A stretch of DNA of 64,000 nucleotides from Nonomuraea typhae (GTDB lineage Bacteria > Actinomycetota > Actinomycetes > Streptosporangiales > Streptosporangiaceae), in the NCBI RefSeq assembly GCF_009760925.1, contig NZ_VRLV01000001.1, positions 248,001 to 312,000 on the forward strand, given 5' to 3'. Below the pieces are notes generated by a model. It searched no databases, was not told the origin of the DNA, and worked only from the letters and a program-made list of their open reading frames with translations. Positions 25,162 through 33,615 of the stretch are shown in pieces. Position numbers and translations under genes: made by a program. Each line of letters opens with the position of its first letter. Position 1 is the first letter of the stretch.

Positions 25162-25869
25162 ATGCAGAACGTGGTCAACGCCCTGCGCGCGCTCGAAGAG
25201 GTCGCCGCCCGGCAGCCCATCGGCGTCGGCGAGCTGGCCCGCGTGCTCGGACTGCCCAAGAGCACCGTGCAGCGCTCGCTGCGCACCCTGCACGAGGCGG
25301 GCTGGATCCGCCCGGCCGGAGGCGAGGTCACCCGCTGGCTGGTGACCACCAAGGCGCTGCAGGTGGGGCGCCGGGCCGAGCTGGGGCTGCGCGACGTGGC
25401 GCTGCCCGTCATGGAGGAACTCCGCCAGCGCACCGGCGAGACCGTTCACCTGGCGGTCCCGGAAGGCGACGCGGTCGTCCTCATAGAGCGGCTGGAAACC
25501 GACAAACCCCTGCGCATCGTGCTGCCCCTGGGCATCCGGCTACCCCTGCACGCCTCGGCCAACGGCAAGGCGTTCCTGGCCCATCTCGATCGCGAGCTGC
25601 CCGGCCTGGAGATCTACACCGACACCACCATCGCCGACCCCGAGACGCTGCGCGCGGAGCTGGCGGCCATCCGGGCCCGGGGCTGGGCCGACAACCGGGG
25701 CGAATGGCGCTCCGACATCACCGCCGTGGCCGCCGCCGTCCTCGGCGCGGACGGCCCGGTGGCCAGCCTCAGCATCTCGCTGCCGGCCACCCGCATGACC
25801 GACGCGCTGCGGCCGGTGTTCGGCGAGCTCGTGACCGAGGCCGCCGCCCGCATCGCCGCCGGTCTCTGA
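25162..25869 (+). CDS. IclR family transcriptional regulator
   Basis: A 235-residue regulator. The N-terminal winged helix (GVGELARVLGLPKSTVQRSLRTL, about residues 20-45) is followed by the IclR effector domain, with the conserved HASANGKAFLA block near 130-140. Family members bind organic acids such as glyoxylate, pyruvate or allantoin-pathway products. It is divergent from the aminotransferase/dehydrogenase/MatC operon and is the probable local regulator. Confidence 0.9.
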   Translation: MQNVVNALRALEEVAARQPIGVGELARVLGLPKSTVQRSLRTLHEAGWIRPAGGEVTRWLVTTKALQVGRRAELGLRDVALPVMEELRQRTGETVHLAVPEGDAVVLIERLETDKPLRIVLPLGIRLPLHASANGKAFLAHLDRELPGLEIYTDTTIADPETLRAELAAIRARGWADNRGEWRSDITAVAAAVLGADGPVASLSISLPATRMTDALRPVFGELVTEAAARIAAGL

Positions 25870-25870
25870 C

Positions 25871-26788
25871 CTACAGCGAGCGCGACCAGATCTGCTCGGT
25901 GACCGGGCGGCCGTTCTCCACGCCCGGCTCCTCCGACTCCAGCTCGAACCCGGCCGCCAGATAGATGCGCCGGGCGCTGACGAGGGTGTCGCGGGTCCAC
26001 AGCATGATCCGCTTGTGACCGCGCCCCGCGGCGTGCGCGAGGCACTCCTCGACCAGCCTGCGGCCCAGGCCGAGCCCCCTGGCCGACGGCTCGACCAGCA
26101 GCATCCGCAGCTGCGCGGTCTCCTCGTCCCGGCGCACGCAGAACACGCAGCCGGCCCGCTCGCCGTCGATCTCGGCGATCCACCCGGCGTCGTGCCCGGG
26201 GTCGAAGGCGGCGCAGATCCCGGCGACGGTCTTCTCGAAGTCCATGCCCCAGCCGTACTCGGCGGCGTACAGGGCGGCGTGCCGCTGCACGACCCAGCCG
26301 AGGTCGCCGGTGCGCGGCGCGCGGATCAGGTAGGGCTTGCGCCCCTCGAGGGCGGGATCGCCGAGCAGGCGGCGGATGGCGGCCATGCCGGCCAGCAGGC
26401 GGTCCTGGTCGTCGCCGGGCAGCGCGGCCAGCAGGCGCTCGGTCTCGGCGGCCGACTGGCGGTCGAGCTGGGCGAAGGTGGCGCCGCCGAGGGCGCTGAG
26501 CCGTACCAGCTGCTTGCGGGCGTCCTGCGGGGAGCGGCGGCGGGTGACGAGCCCGTCGGCCTCGAAGCGGCCGAGGATGCGGCTGAGGTAGCCGGCGTCC
26601 ACGTCGAGCAGGACGCGCAGGCCGCCGGTCTCCAGCTCGCCGGCGTGCGAGATCTCGAACAGCACTCTGACCTCGGTGAGCGAGTACGGGGAGTCGAGCA
26701 TCCCGGCCTGAAGGACGCCGATCACCTTCGTATAGAACCGGTTGAAGGCGCGGACCCCGGAAACCCTTGCTTCAGTCAACGAATTCAT
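25871..26788 (-). CDS. MarR-type regulator fused to a GNAT acetyltransferase
   Basis: A 305-residue bifunctional protein. Residues 1-150 form a MarR winged helix (GGLRVLLDVDAGYLSRILGRFEADGLVTR) and residues 155-305 a GNAT acetyltransferase with the acetyl-CoA loop ARGLGLGRRLVEECLAHA. The natural substrate of this fusion family is unknown. The ATG at 26788 lies inside a near-palindrome, indicating autoregulation; an in-frame TTG at 26800 is less likely. It is divergent from the lactonase gene. Confidence 0.85.
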   Translation of the reverse strand: MNSLTEARVSGVRAFNRFYTKVIGVLQAGMLDSPYSLTEVRVLFEISHAGELETGGLRVLLDVDAGYLSRILGRFEADGLVTRRRSPQDARKQLVRLSALGGATFAQLDRQSAAETERLLAALPGDDQDRLLAGMAAIRRLLGDPALEGRKPYLIRAPRTGDLGWVVQRHAALYAAEYGWGMDFEKTVAGICAAFDPGHDAGWIAEIDGERAGCVFCVRRDEETAQLRMLLVEPSARGLGLGRRLVEECLAHAAGRGHKRIMLWTRDTLVSARRIYLAAGFELESEEPGVENGRPVTEQIWSRSL

Positions 26789-26790
26789 TG
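26777..26790. promoter_or_regulatory. MarR operator over the start codon
   Basis: CAACGAATTCATTG is a 14-base palindrome with one mismatched pair. It covers the start codon of the MarR-GNAT gene and lies 30 bases before the lactonase start. Confidence 0.45.
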
Positions 26791-26819
26791 CCAAAGTCAA
26801 CCATGAGAGGATCCCTCCT

Positions 26820-27731
26820 GTGAAGCACCTCTACATCGGCGGATACGGCGACGGGATCCTCACCGCCGGCGCCGGCCTCACCCCCGCGCCGGCCCCGTCC
26901 TTCCTGGCCGCCCATCCGGCGCTGCCCGTCCTGTACGCCGTGGGCGAGCTGGCCGAGGGCGTCCTGCAGTCCTTCTCCACCGCGGGCGGCGCCCCGGCAG
27001 CCACCGGACGGCGGCCGAGCGGCGGCGACAGCCCCTGTCACCTGGCCGTGCACCCGTCGGGCACGCTCCTGGCCGTGGCCAACTACGGCGACGGCGTCGT
27101 CTCCCTCCACCACCTCGACGGCGAGGGCCGCTTCACCGGCGAGCCGATCGTCCTGCCGCACACCGGTTCCGGCCCCCACCCCGGCCGCCAGCGGGGGCCG
27201 CACGCCCACCAGTGCGTCTTCCACGGCGACGTGCTGCACGTGCCCGACCTGGGCACCGACGAGATCCGCCGCTACACCCTCGCGGGCGAGCCCCTGGAGC
27301 CGGTACGGCTGGCGCCCGGCATGGGCCCGCGTCACCTCGTCTTCTCCGGGGAGCGCGTCTACGTGGCCGGCGAGCTCGACGGCACCCTGCGCGCCTACGC
27401 GGCCGGCGACTGGCGGGAGCTGTTCCGGGTGAAGGCCAGCGGCGCGGACGGGGTCGTCTACCCCTCCCACGTGGACGTCTCCGGCGGGCGCGTGTACCTC
27501 CTCAACCGCGGCCCCGACACGATCGCGGTCTTCTCCGCCGACGGCGACCCCCTGGCCGAGGTGGACAGCGGCGGCGAGTGGCCACGCCACTTCGCCATCG
27601 ACGGCGGGACCCTGTGGGTGGCCAACCAGAACTCCGCCTCCGTCGCCGTGTTCGCGCTGGCCGGCGGCGTGCCCGGCGCCACCGGAGAGATCATCGAGGT
27701 CAAGTCTCCGGCCTGTGTCCTGCCGGTGTAG
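26820..27731 (+). CDS. Lactonase family beta-propeller protein
   Basis: A 303-residue protein of the YbhE/6-phosphogluconolactonase propeller family. Blade-like repeats appear as HLAVHPSGTLLAVANYG, HQCVFHGDVLHVPDLGTDEI and PRHLVFSGERVYVAGEL. The founding enzyme hydrolyses 6-phosphogluconolactone, but many relatives have other lactones. The GTG at 26820 has GAGAGG 9 bases upstream and begins directly at the first strand (KHLYIGGYG); an ATG at 26742 would overlap the divergent gene. Confidence 0.82.
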   Translation: MKHLYIGGYGDGILTAGAGLTPAPAPSFLAAHPALPVLYAVGELAEGVLQSFSTAGGAPAATGRRPSGGDSPCHLAVHPSGTLLAVANYGDGVVSLHHLDGEGRFTGEPIVLPHTGSGPHPGRQRGPHAHQCVFHGDVLHVPDLGTDEIRRYTLAGEPLEPVRLAPGMGPRHLVFSGERVYVAGELDGTLRAYAAGDWRELFRVKASGADGVVYPSHVDVSGGRVYLLNRGPDTIAVFSADGDPLAEVDSGGEWPRHFAIDGGTLWVANQNSASVAVFALAGGVPGATGEIIEVKSPACVLPV

Positions 27732-27778
27732 GCAAAGCCGTACGCGCGGGGGCGGGCGCCGGGTGACGATGGGCGGCT

Positions 27779-29113
27779 GTGCTGAGAACTATCGTGGTCA
27801 TCTTCGTGATGGCCGCCGGCTGCGCCGGCAACGCCATGGTCACGCCGCCATCGGCTCCGGCGCCGCCGCCCGCCGAGGCCGCGCCGCCGCCCGCCGCGGA
27901 CTGGCAGATCACCGAACAGGGCGCGGAACACGAGATCGAGGGCTTCGCCGACCGCGTCAGCGTGCTGCCGGGCGAACGCTTCCGCCTGCGCGTCTCGACG
28001 ACGGCCCCGCGCTTCACCGCCACCGCCTTCCGCATGGGCGCGACCGTCACCCGGGTGTGGGCCTCCGGCGAGGTCCGCGGGGAGGAGCAGCCCCCGCCGC
28101 GGGCCGCCGCGGGGGACATGGTCACCGCCGCCCACTGGAAGCCGTCGCTCGAGGTGGCCACGGACGGCTGGCCGGAGGGCGCCTACCTGCTGCGCCTGGA
28201 CGCCTCCAGCGGCGCCCAGCGGTACGTGCCGATCACCGTCAGGTCAGCCTCGGCCAGGGGCAAGGTGGTCCTGGTCAACGCCGTCACCACCTGGCAGGCG
28301 TACAACCGCTGGGGCGGGCGCAGCCTGTACAAGGGCCCCGACCTCGTCTTCGGCAGCCGCTCGCTGGCCGTCTCCTTCGACCGGCCCTACGACTTCAACG
28401 GCGCCCGCCAGTTCCTCGAACTGGAGAAGGACGCCATCCAGGTGGCCGAGCGCAGCGGGGTACGGCTGGCCTACCTGACCTCGCACGACCTGCGTCCCGG
28501 CATCCTGGACGGCGCGCGGGCGGTGATCTCGATGGGCCACGACGAGTACTGGTCGCCGGAGATGCGCGCGGTCGTCACCAAGGCCCGTGACCGGGGCACC
28601 AACCTGGCCTTCCTCGGCGCGAACGCCGTCTACTGGCGGATCCAGCTCAAGGACCGCGTGCTGGAGTGCGACAAGGTGAAGCGCTGCCTGCACTGGCGCG
28701 ACTCCAAGCCGGAGAGCTCACTGGTGGGGCAGATGTACGACTGCTTCCCCGCCGAGGCCACCTACATCGTCCGCAGGCCGCGCCACTGGATCTTCCAGGG
28801 CACCCGCGGGCGCCGCTTCCCCGGCATGGCGGGGGTGGAGACGGACAAGGTCTCGCGTGGCTCGCCGCGCGACCTCGAGGTGCTGGCCGAGTCGCCGGTG
28901 AACTGCGCCGGCCGTAGGACCGTCTCGCACAGCACCTACTACGTCGCGCGCAGCGGGGCGGGCGTGTTCTCGGCCGGGACCATGCGCTGGGTGTGCGGGA
29001 TGGCGGGGCGGCACTGCGGGCACGGCGTGCCCGACGCCGCGGCCCCCTTCACCCGCCGCGCCACCACCAACATCCTGACCAGGTTCGCCAAGGGGCCGGC
29101 CGGCCGGCTATAG
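27779..29113 (+). CDS. N,N-dimethylformamidase beta-subunit-like lipoprotein
   Basis: A 444-residue protein with an N-terminal lipobox (MAAGC) and a Pro/Ala-rich spacer. The body matches the large-subunit domain of N,N-dimethylformamidase: TTWQAYNRWGGRSLY, SFDRPYDFNG, YLTSHDLR, ISMGHDEYWSPEMR and FLGANAVYWR. Related secreted proteins in actinomycetes usually lack a small subunit, and none is encoded here, so amidase activity is unproven. Several cysteines in the second half may form disulfides. Confidence 0.8.
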   Translation: MLRTIVVIFVMAAGCAGNAMVTPPSAPAPPPAEAAPPPAADWQITEQGAEHEIEGFADRVSVLPGERFRLRVSTTAPRFTATAFRMGATVTRVWASGEVRGEEQPPPRAAAGDMVTAAHWKPSLEVATDGWPEGAYLLRLDASSGAQRYVPITVRSASARGKVVLVNAVTTWQAYNRWGGRSLYKGPDLVFGSRSLAVSFDRPYDFNGARQFLELEKDAIQVAERSGVRLAYLTSHDLRPGILDGARAVISMGHDEYWSPEMRAVVTKARDRGTNLAFLGANAVYWRIQLKDRVLECDKVKRCLHWRDSKPESSLVGQMYDCFPAEATYIVRRPRHWIFQGTRGRRFPGMAGVETDKVSRGSPRDLEVLAESPVNCAGRRTVSHSTYYVARSGAGVFSAGTMRWVCGMAGRHCGHGVPDAAAPFTRRATTNILTRFAKGPAGRL

Positions 29114-29812
29114 CTGCGCCAGCCTGCGCCGGATCTCCTCCTCGGCGGCGTCCTTGGTGATCCCGAGGCCCTCCAGGACGATGATCGCCGGCGCCTCGGG
29201 CAGGGACAGGGCACCGAGCAGGATGTGCTCGGTGCCCACGTAGTTGTGGCCCATGCGCAGCGCTTCGCGCAGGGTCAGCTCCAGGATCTTCTTGGACTGG
29301 GCGGCGAAGGGCACGTGCGGTTCGGGGGAGCCGGTGCCGGCGGGCATCGAGTTGATCATCGCCTCTTTGACCGTGTCCAGGTCCGCGCCGAGCGCCACCA
29401 TGGTCGCCGCGGCCAGCGCCGCCGGCTCCCGCAGCAGGCCGAGGACGATGTGCGCCGGTTCGATGTGGTCGTGGCCGGTGGCCTTGGCCTCCTCCTGGCT
29501 GGCCACGACGCAGTGGCGGGCCCGGTCGGTGAAGCGGGTGTAGGCGGACAGGTCGTCGGCCAGGGTGCCCTCCTTGGCCACGAACCGCTTCTGGGCCGCC
29601 TGCTTGGTGACGCCCATGCTGCGGCCGATCTCGGTCCAGGAGGCGCCCGAGTGGCGCGCCTGGTCGACGAAGTGGCCGATGAGGTGGTCGGCCACGTCGC
29701 CGAGGTGCTCGCCCAGGGTGACCGCGTCGGAGAGCTGGCCGAGGGGGTCGCCGTCGGGGTGGCGTTGCTTGATCACGTTGATGAGGTCGTCGAGACGAAC
29801 GCTTCCATCCAT
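29108..29812 (-). CDS. HTH and Clp N-terminal domain regulator
   Basis: A 234-residue protein with an N-terminal helix-turn-helix (SWTEIGRSMGVTKQAAQKRF, about residues 57-76) and a C-terminal double Clp-N repeat (about 88-232, HIEPAHIVLGLL and YVGTEHILLGAL). Clp-N repeats bind adaptor or substrate peptides in ClpA/ClpC, but there is no AAA+ domain here, so this is a DNA-binding protein that may sense misfolded or tagged proteins. Two identical operators lie just upstream. Its 3' end overlaps that of the DMFase-like gene by 6 bases. Confidence 0.85.
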   Translation of the reverse strand: MDGSVRLDDLINVIKQRHPDGDPLGQLSDAVTLGEHLGDVADHLIGHFVDQARHSGASWTEIGRSMGVTKQAAQKRFVAKEGTLADDLSAYTRFTDRARHCVVASQEEAKATGHDHIEPAHIVLGLLREPAALAAATMVALGADLDTVKEAMINSMPAGTGSPEPHVPFAAQSKKILELTLREALRMGHNYVGTEHILLGALSLPEAPAIIVLEGLGITKDAAEEEIRRRLAQL

Positions 29813-29814
29813 GC

Positions 29815-29859
29815 GTCAACCATAGGTTGACGAAATCTGTCCGTCAACCCTTGGTTGAC
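29815..29859. promoter_or_regulatory. Paired GTCAACC-N3-GGTTGAC operators
   Basis: Two perfect palindromes with identical 7-base arms, at 29815-29831 and 29843-29859, are 28 bases apart centre to centre. The first is 2 bases from the start of the HTH/Clp-N gene; the second overlaps the last codons of glpK. Likely autoregulatory sites. Confidence 0.65.
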
Positions 29860-31301
29860 GTCAAAGCGACGGCGGCCCGCCAGCGGTCGTAGGCCGCCTC
29901 GTCGCGGGCGCCCGGGGTGAAGCGGCGGTCCAGATGCCAGGTCTTGCGCAGGTCCTCCGGCGAGGCCCACACCCCCGAGCCCAGCCCGGCCAGGAAGGCG
30001 GCGCCCAGGGCGGTGGTCTCCTGGATGACCGGGCGCTCCACCGGCACCCCGAGCTGGTCGGCCTGCACCTGCATGAGCAGGTCGTTGCCGCTCGCGCCAC
30101 CGTCCGCCTTCAGGCCGGCGACGCCGCCGCCCATCACCTCCACGACGTCCCGCACCTCGAACGCGATCGCCTCCAGCGTCGCCCGCACCAGGTGGGCGCG
30201 GGTGGTGCCGCGGGTGATGCCGGTGATCAGGCCGCGCGCCTCCGGGTTCCAGTGGGGGGCGCCCAGTCCGGTCAGCGCGGGGACGAAGACCACGCCGCCG
30301 CTGTCGGGAACCGTGCGCGCCACCGCCTCCGACTCGGGCGCGGTCCCGATGACGCCCAGGCCGTCGCGCAGCCACTGTACGGCGGCGCCGGTCACGAAGA
30401 TGGAGCCCTCGAGGGCGTAGGTGCGCTCGCCGGACGGCTTCTGCCAGGCCACCGTGGTCAGCAGGCCGGCAGAGGAGCGGAAGATCTCCGATCCGGTGTT
30501 GGTGAGGATGAAGGAGCCGGTGCCGTACGTGCATTTGACCTCGCCGGGCGCGAAGCAGGTCTGGCCGAACAACGCCGCCTGCTGGTCGCCGGCCATGCCG
30601 CTGATCGGCAGGTCGAGGCCCAGGAAGGCGCCGGGCGCGGTCCTGCCGATCTCGCCGTAGTTGGGCACGATCTCCGGCAGCGCGGACCGGGGCACGCCGA
30701 ACAGCTCGCACAGCTCCGGCTCCCAGGTTCCGGAGGCCAGGCCGTACAGGAGGGTGCGGGAGGCGTTGGACGGGTCGGTGACGTGGCGGGCGCCCGCGGT
30801 CAGGCGGGCGACGAGGTAGCTGTCCACGGTGCCGATCACGATATTTCCGGACTCGACCCCGGACCACACCCCGGGCTCGTTCTCGGCCAGCCAGGTCAGC
30901 TTCGTCGCGGTGAAGTACGGGTCCAGGCGCAGGCCGGTCAGCTCCGCCACCCGCTCCTCGTGCCCGGCCGCGCGCAGGCGCGCGCAGATGGCGGCGGTGC
31001 GGCGGTCCTGCCAGACGACGGCCCGCCGGGGCGCGGCCAGCGTGCGCCGGTCCCACAGCACGGCCGTCTCGCGCTGGTTGGTGATGCCGACGCACGCAGG
31101 GGGTGCCGCGGCCCCGCGCAGGGCGCTCGCGCACGCGGACAGCGTGGCCTGCCAGATGTCCTCCGGGTTGTGCTCGACCTGGCCGGGGGAGGGAAAATGC
31201 TGCGGGAACTCCGCGTACCCCTTCGACTCGATCCGGCCGTCCTCGGTCACGATCAGGGCGGTTACACCGGTCGTTCCCGCGTCGATGGCCAAAACAGTCA
31301 C
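29844..31301 (-). CDS. glpK: Glycerol kinase
   Basis: A 485-residue FGGY-family kinase that phosphorylates glycerol to sn-glycerol 3-phosphate. FGGY signatures are clear: DAGTTGVTALI at the N-terminus, ITNQRET, DPYFTATKLTWL, and the second signature GLGAPHWNPEARG. The NQRE and YFTATK blocks favour glycerol over xylulose. No glpF or glpD gene is adjacent. It diverges from the phosphofructokinase gene around a DasR-like site 25 bases before its start. Confidence 0.92.
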   Translation of the reverse strand: MTVLAIDAGTTGVTALIVTEDGRIESKGYAEFPQHFPSPGQVEHNPEDIWQATLSACASALRGAAAPPACVGITNQRETAVLWDRRTLAAPRRAVVWQDRRTAAICARLRAAGHEERVAELTGLRLDPYFTATKLTWLAENEPGVWSGVESGNIVIGTVDSYLVARLTAGARHVTDPSNASRTLLYGLASGTWEPELCELFGVPRSALPEIVPNYGEIGRTAPGAFLGLDLPISGMAGDQQAALFGQTCFAPGEVKCTYGTGSFILTNTGSEIFRSSAGLLTTVAWQKPSGERTYALEGSIFVTGAAVQWLRDGLGVIGTAPESEAVARTVPDSGGVVFVPALTGLGAPHWNPEARGLITGITRGTTRAHLVRATLEAIAFEVRDVVEVMGGGVAGLKADGGASGNDLLMQVQADQLGVPVERPVIQETTALGAAFLAGLGSGVWASPEDLRKTWHLDRRFTPGARDEAAYDRWRAAVALTSTKG

Positions 31302-31323
31302 AGAAGCTGCCCTCCGTCGCTAA

Positions 31324-31339
31324 TTTGGTCTAGACCACT
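31324..31339. promoter_or_regulatory. DasR-type (dre) operator between glpK and pfk
   Basis: TTTGGTCTAGACCACT matches the DasR consensus ACTGGTCTAGACCAGT at 13 of 16 positions, with a perfect 12-base core TGGTCTAGACCA (31326-31337). It is upstream of both glpK (start 31301) and pfk (start 31400). Confidence 0.7.
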
Positions 31340-31399
31340 GCCCGAAGCCACGGGCACAATGCGATTCTGGGTCGTGAACCCCTATGGGAGGAACCCGCC

Positions 31400-32425
31400 A
31401 TGCGTATTGGAGTGCTCACCGGGGGCGGCGACTGCCCCGGTCTCAACGCTGTGATCAGGGCCGTCGTCCGCAAGGGCGTGAGTGTGTACGGCCATGAGTT
31501 CGTCGGATTCCGTGATGGCTGGCGTGGCCCCCTCGAAGGGGACACCATGCCACTGGACATCCAAGCCGTCCGGGCGATTTTGCCGCGTGGCGGCACCATC
31601 CTGGGCTCGTCTCGCACCAATCCCATCAAGATCGAGGGCGGCGTCGACCGTATCAAGGAGAACCTCGCGGCGGGCGGCGTCGACGCGCTGATCGCCATCG
31701 GCGGCGAGGACACGCTCGGCGTGGCCAGGCAGCTGTGGGAGCGCGAGGTCAAGGTGGTCGGCGTGCCCAAGACGATCGACAACGATCTGTCCGGCACCGA
31801 CTACACCTTCGGCTTCGACACCGCGGTCAACATCGCCATGGAGGCCATCGACCGGCTGCACACCACCGCCGAGTCGCACCACCGGGCGCTGATCTGCGAG
31901 GTCATGGGCCGGCACGCCGGCTGGATCGCGCTGCACGCGGGCATGGCCGGCGGCGCCAACGTGATCCTCATCCCGGAGAAGCCCTTCGACATCGAGCGGG
32001 TCTGCGAGTACGTCGAGTCCCGCTTCCGCACCCGCTACTCGCCGATCATCGTGGTCGCCGAGGGCGCGCACCCGATCGAGGGCCAGATGACCCTGCAGAC
32101 CGGCGAACTCGACTCCTTCGGCCACGTACGGCTCGGCGGCATCGGCGAGATGCTGGCCAAGGAGATCGAGAAGCGCACCGGCAAGGAGGCCCGCACCACC
32201 GTGCTCGGCCACATCCAGCGCGGCGGCACTCCGACCGCGTTCGACCGGGTCCTGGCCACGAGGTTCGGCCTCCAGGCGATCGACGCGGTGCACGACGGCG
32301 CCTACGGCACCATGGTCGCGCTGCGCGGCACCGACATCGTCAGGGTCGGCCTGGACGAGGCCACGGCCGAGCTCAAGACGGTGCCGGAAAGCCGCTACTC
32401 CGAGGCCGAGGTGTTCTTCGGTTAA
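31400..32425 (+). CDS. pfkA: 6-phosphofructokinase, probably pyrophosphate-dependent
   Basis: A 341-residue group III PFK that phosphorylates fructose 6-phosphate. The start MRIGVLTGGGDCPGLN and the block MGRHAGWIALHAG are diagnostic. At the phosphoryl-donor positions it has Asp104 (GGEDT) and Lys124 (PKTIDND) instead of the two glycines of ATP enzymes, the combination known for PPi-using PFK such as that of Amycolatopsis methanolica. PPi use is an inference from these residues. GGGAGG precedes the ATG. A strong hairpin ends the unit. Confidence 0.92.
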   Translation: MRIGVLTGGGDCPGLNAVIRAVVRKGVSVYGHEFVGFRDGWRGPLEGDTMPLDIQAVRAILPRGGTILGSSRTNPIKIEGGVDRIKENLAAGGVDALIAIGGEDTLGVARQLWEREVKVVGVPKTIDNDLSGTDYTFGFDTAVNIAMEAIDRLHTTAESHHRALICEVMGRHAGWIALHAGMAGGANVILIPEKPFDIERVCEYVESRFRTRYSPIIVVAEGAHPIEGQMTLQTGELDSFGHVRLGGIGEMLAKEIEKRTGKEARTTVLGHIQRGGTPTAFDRVLATRFGLQAIDAVHDGAYGTMVALRGTDIVRVGLDEATAELKTVPESRYSEAEVFFG

Positions 32426-32596
32426 CCGCCTGCAAGCGGGCGGCGGTCATCCGTAAGCGGCTTGCAAGCGGCGGGCCGTACCTTCATGTCAGCGGGGTTA
32501 TCAACCGCTACAACCCCTCTCAGGGTACGGCTCGCGTCGCGGAGCATCGGCGGCCCACCGTTCGGCGCGAGCCGTACCCAGGACATAGCGCAGACG

Positions 32597-32636
32597 CGAA
32601 GGCGTGCCGGAGACATCGCTCTCCGGCACGCCTTCG
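32597..32636. terminator. Bidirectional terminator between pfk and MHYT gene
   Basis: A perfect inverted repeat with 17-base arms (32597-32613 and 32620-32636, core GGCGTGCCGGAGA) and a 6-base loop. It lies between convergent genes ending at 32425 and 32643, so it can serve both. Confidence 0.85.
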
Positions 32637-32642
32637 TCGTTC

Positions 32643-33488
32643 CTAGCGGCGGCGCGCTCTGCCCGCGGGGTGCGGCGCCGGCACCGGGTAGGGCGCCTGC
32701 TGCTGCGACGTGCGGCGGCGCAGCTCCAGCCGGGCCAGGAGCTCGGCGTCCTCGTGCAGTTCCTCTTCCGAGGGCGACAGGATGACCATCAGCAGCATGG
32801 TGAGCGTGATCAGGCTGATCACGGTCATGAGCGGCACCAGGAAGTCGAGCGCGTCGGCGCCGGCCACCGGGGCGCCCTCGTGGTGAGGGGTGACGCTCAT
32901 CGCGAACATGCCCGTGTAGTGCATGCCGGCCACGGCCACGCCCATGACCAGGGCGGCGCCGGCGATCCAGATGGGCCGCTTGACCCGCAGGGTGAACCAC
33001 AGGGCGACCGTGGCCGCCACGACCGCGATGAGGACCGAGAGCGCCACGGTCAGCCGGTCGTAGGAGACGTGGGCGGACATGTTCATGGCGTACATGCCGA
33101 GGTAGTGCATGCTCGCCACGCCGAGGCCGGTGAGCAGGCCGCCGCCGAGCAGCGGCAGCACCCGGCCGCCGCCGTAGGAGACGAGGAAGAGCCCGGTGCC
33201 GACGACCACGATGGCGACGACGGCGGAGGCCACGGTCAGCGGGACGTCGTAGCGGATGGGGGTGCCTTCGACGTCGAAGCCCATCATGGCGATGAAGTGC
33301 ATGACCCAGATGCCGGTACCGCCGATCGAGACGGCCGCGCCGAGGAGCCAGCGCACCCGTGAGGCGCCTCGCGAGGCGTGCGCCTGGGCGGTCAGCCGCA
33401 GTCCGAGCATTGACCCGATGCACGACATCACGTAGGCGAGGGCCGGGGTGAGCGGGCCATGGGTGAAATGATTAACAGCGGAAGACAT
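32643..33488 (-). CDS. MHYT-domain membrane sensor protein
   Basis: A 281-residue protein with seven membrane helices and the three MHYT motifs at helix ends: GIWVMHFIAMM, ASMHYLGMYAM and AGMHYTGMFAM. The conserved Met and His residues are thought to bind copper and sense oxygen, CO or NO. The C-terminus is a short cytoplasmic tail without GGDEF, EAL or kinase domain, so any signal must pass to another protein. The ATG at 33488 is chosen over an upstream in-frame start (33530) because it begins right before the first helix. Confidence 0.87.
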   Translation of the reverse strand: MSSAVNHFTHGPLTPALAYVMSCIGSMLGLRLTAQAHASRGASRVRWLLGAAVSIGGTGIWVMHFIAMMGFDVEGTPIRYDVPLTVASAVVAIVVVGTGLFLVSYGGGRVLPLLGGGLLTGLGVASMHYLGMYAMNMSAHVSYDRLTVALSVLIAVVAATVALWFTLRVKRPIWIAGAALVMGVAVAGMHYTGMFAMSVTPHHEGAPVAGADALDFLVPLMTVISLITLTMLLMVILSPSEEELHEDAELLARLELRRRTSQQQAPYPVPAPHPAGRARRR

Positions 33489-33615
33489 GCGTCGATATTT
33501 CCTCGCATAGGGGACCACGTTAGGGATCACCGGATTGTGTCAGCGGTATGGGCCGATTCGCATGGATACCTCTACTATCTGTCAACCTGATCTGTCGGAA
33601 ACGTGAGAACGTCTC

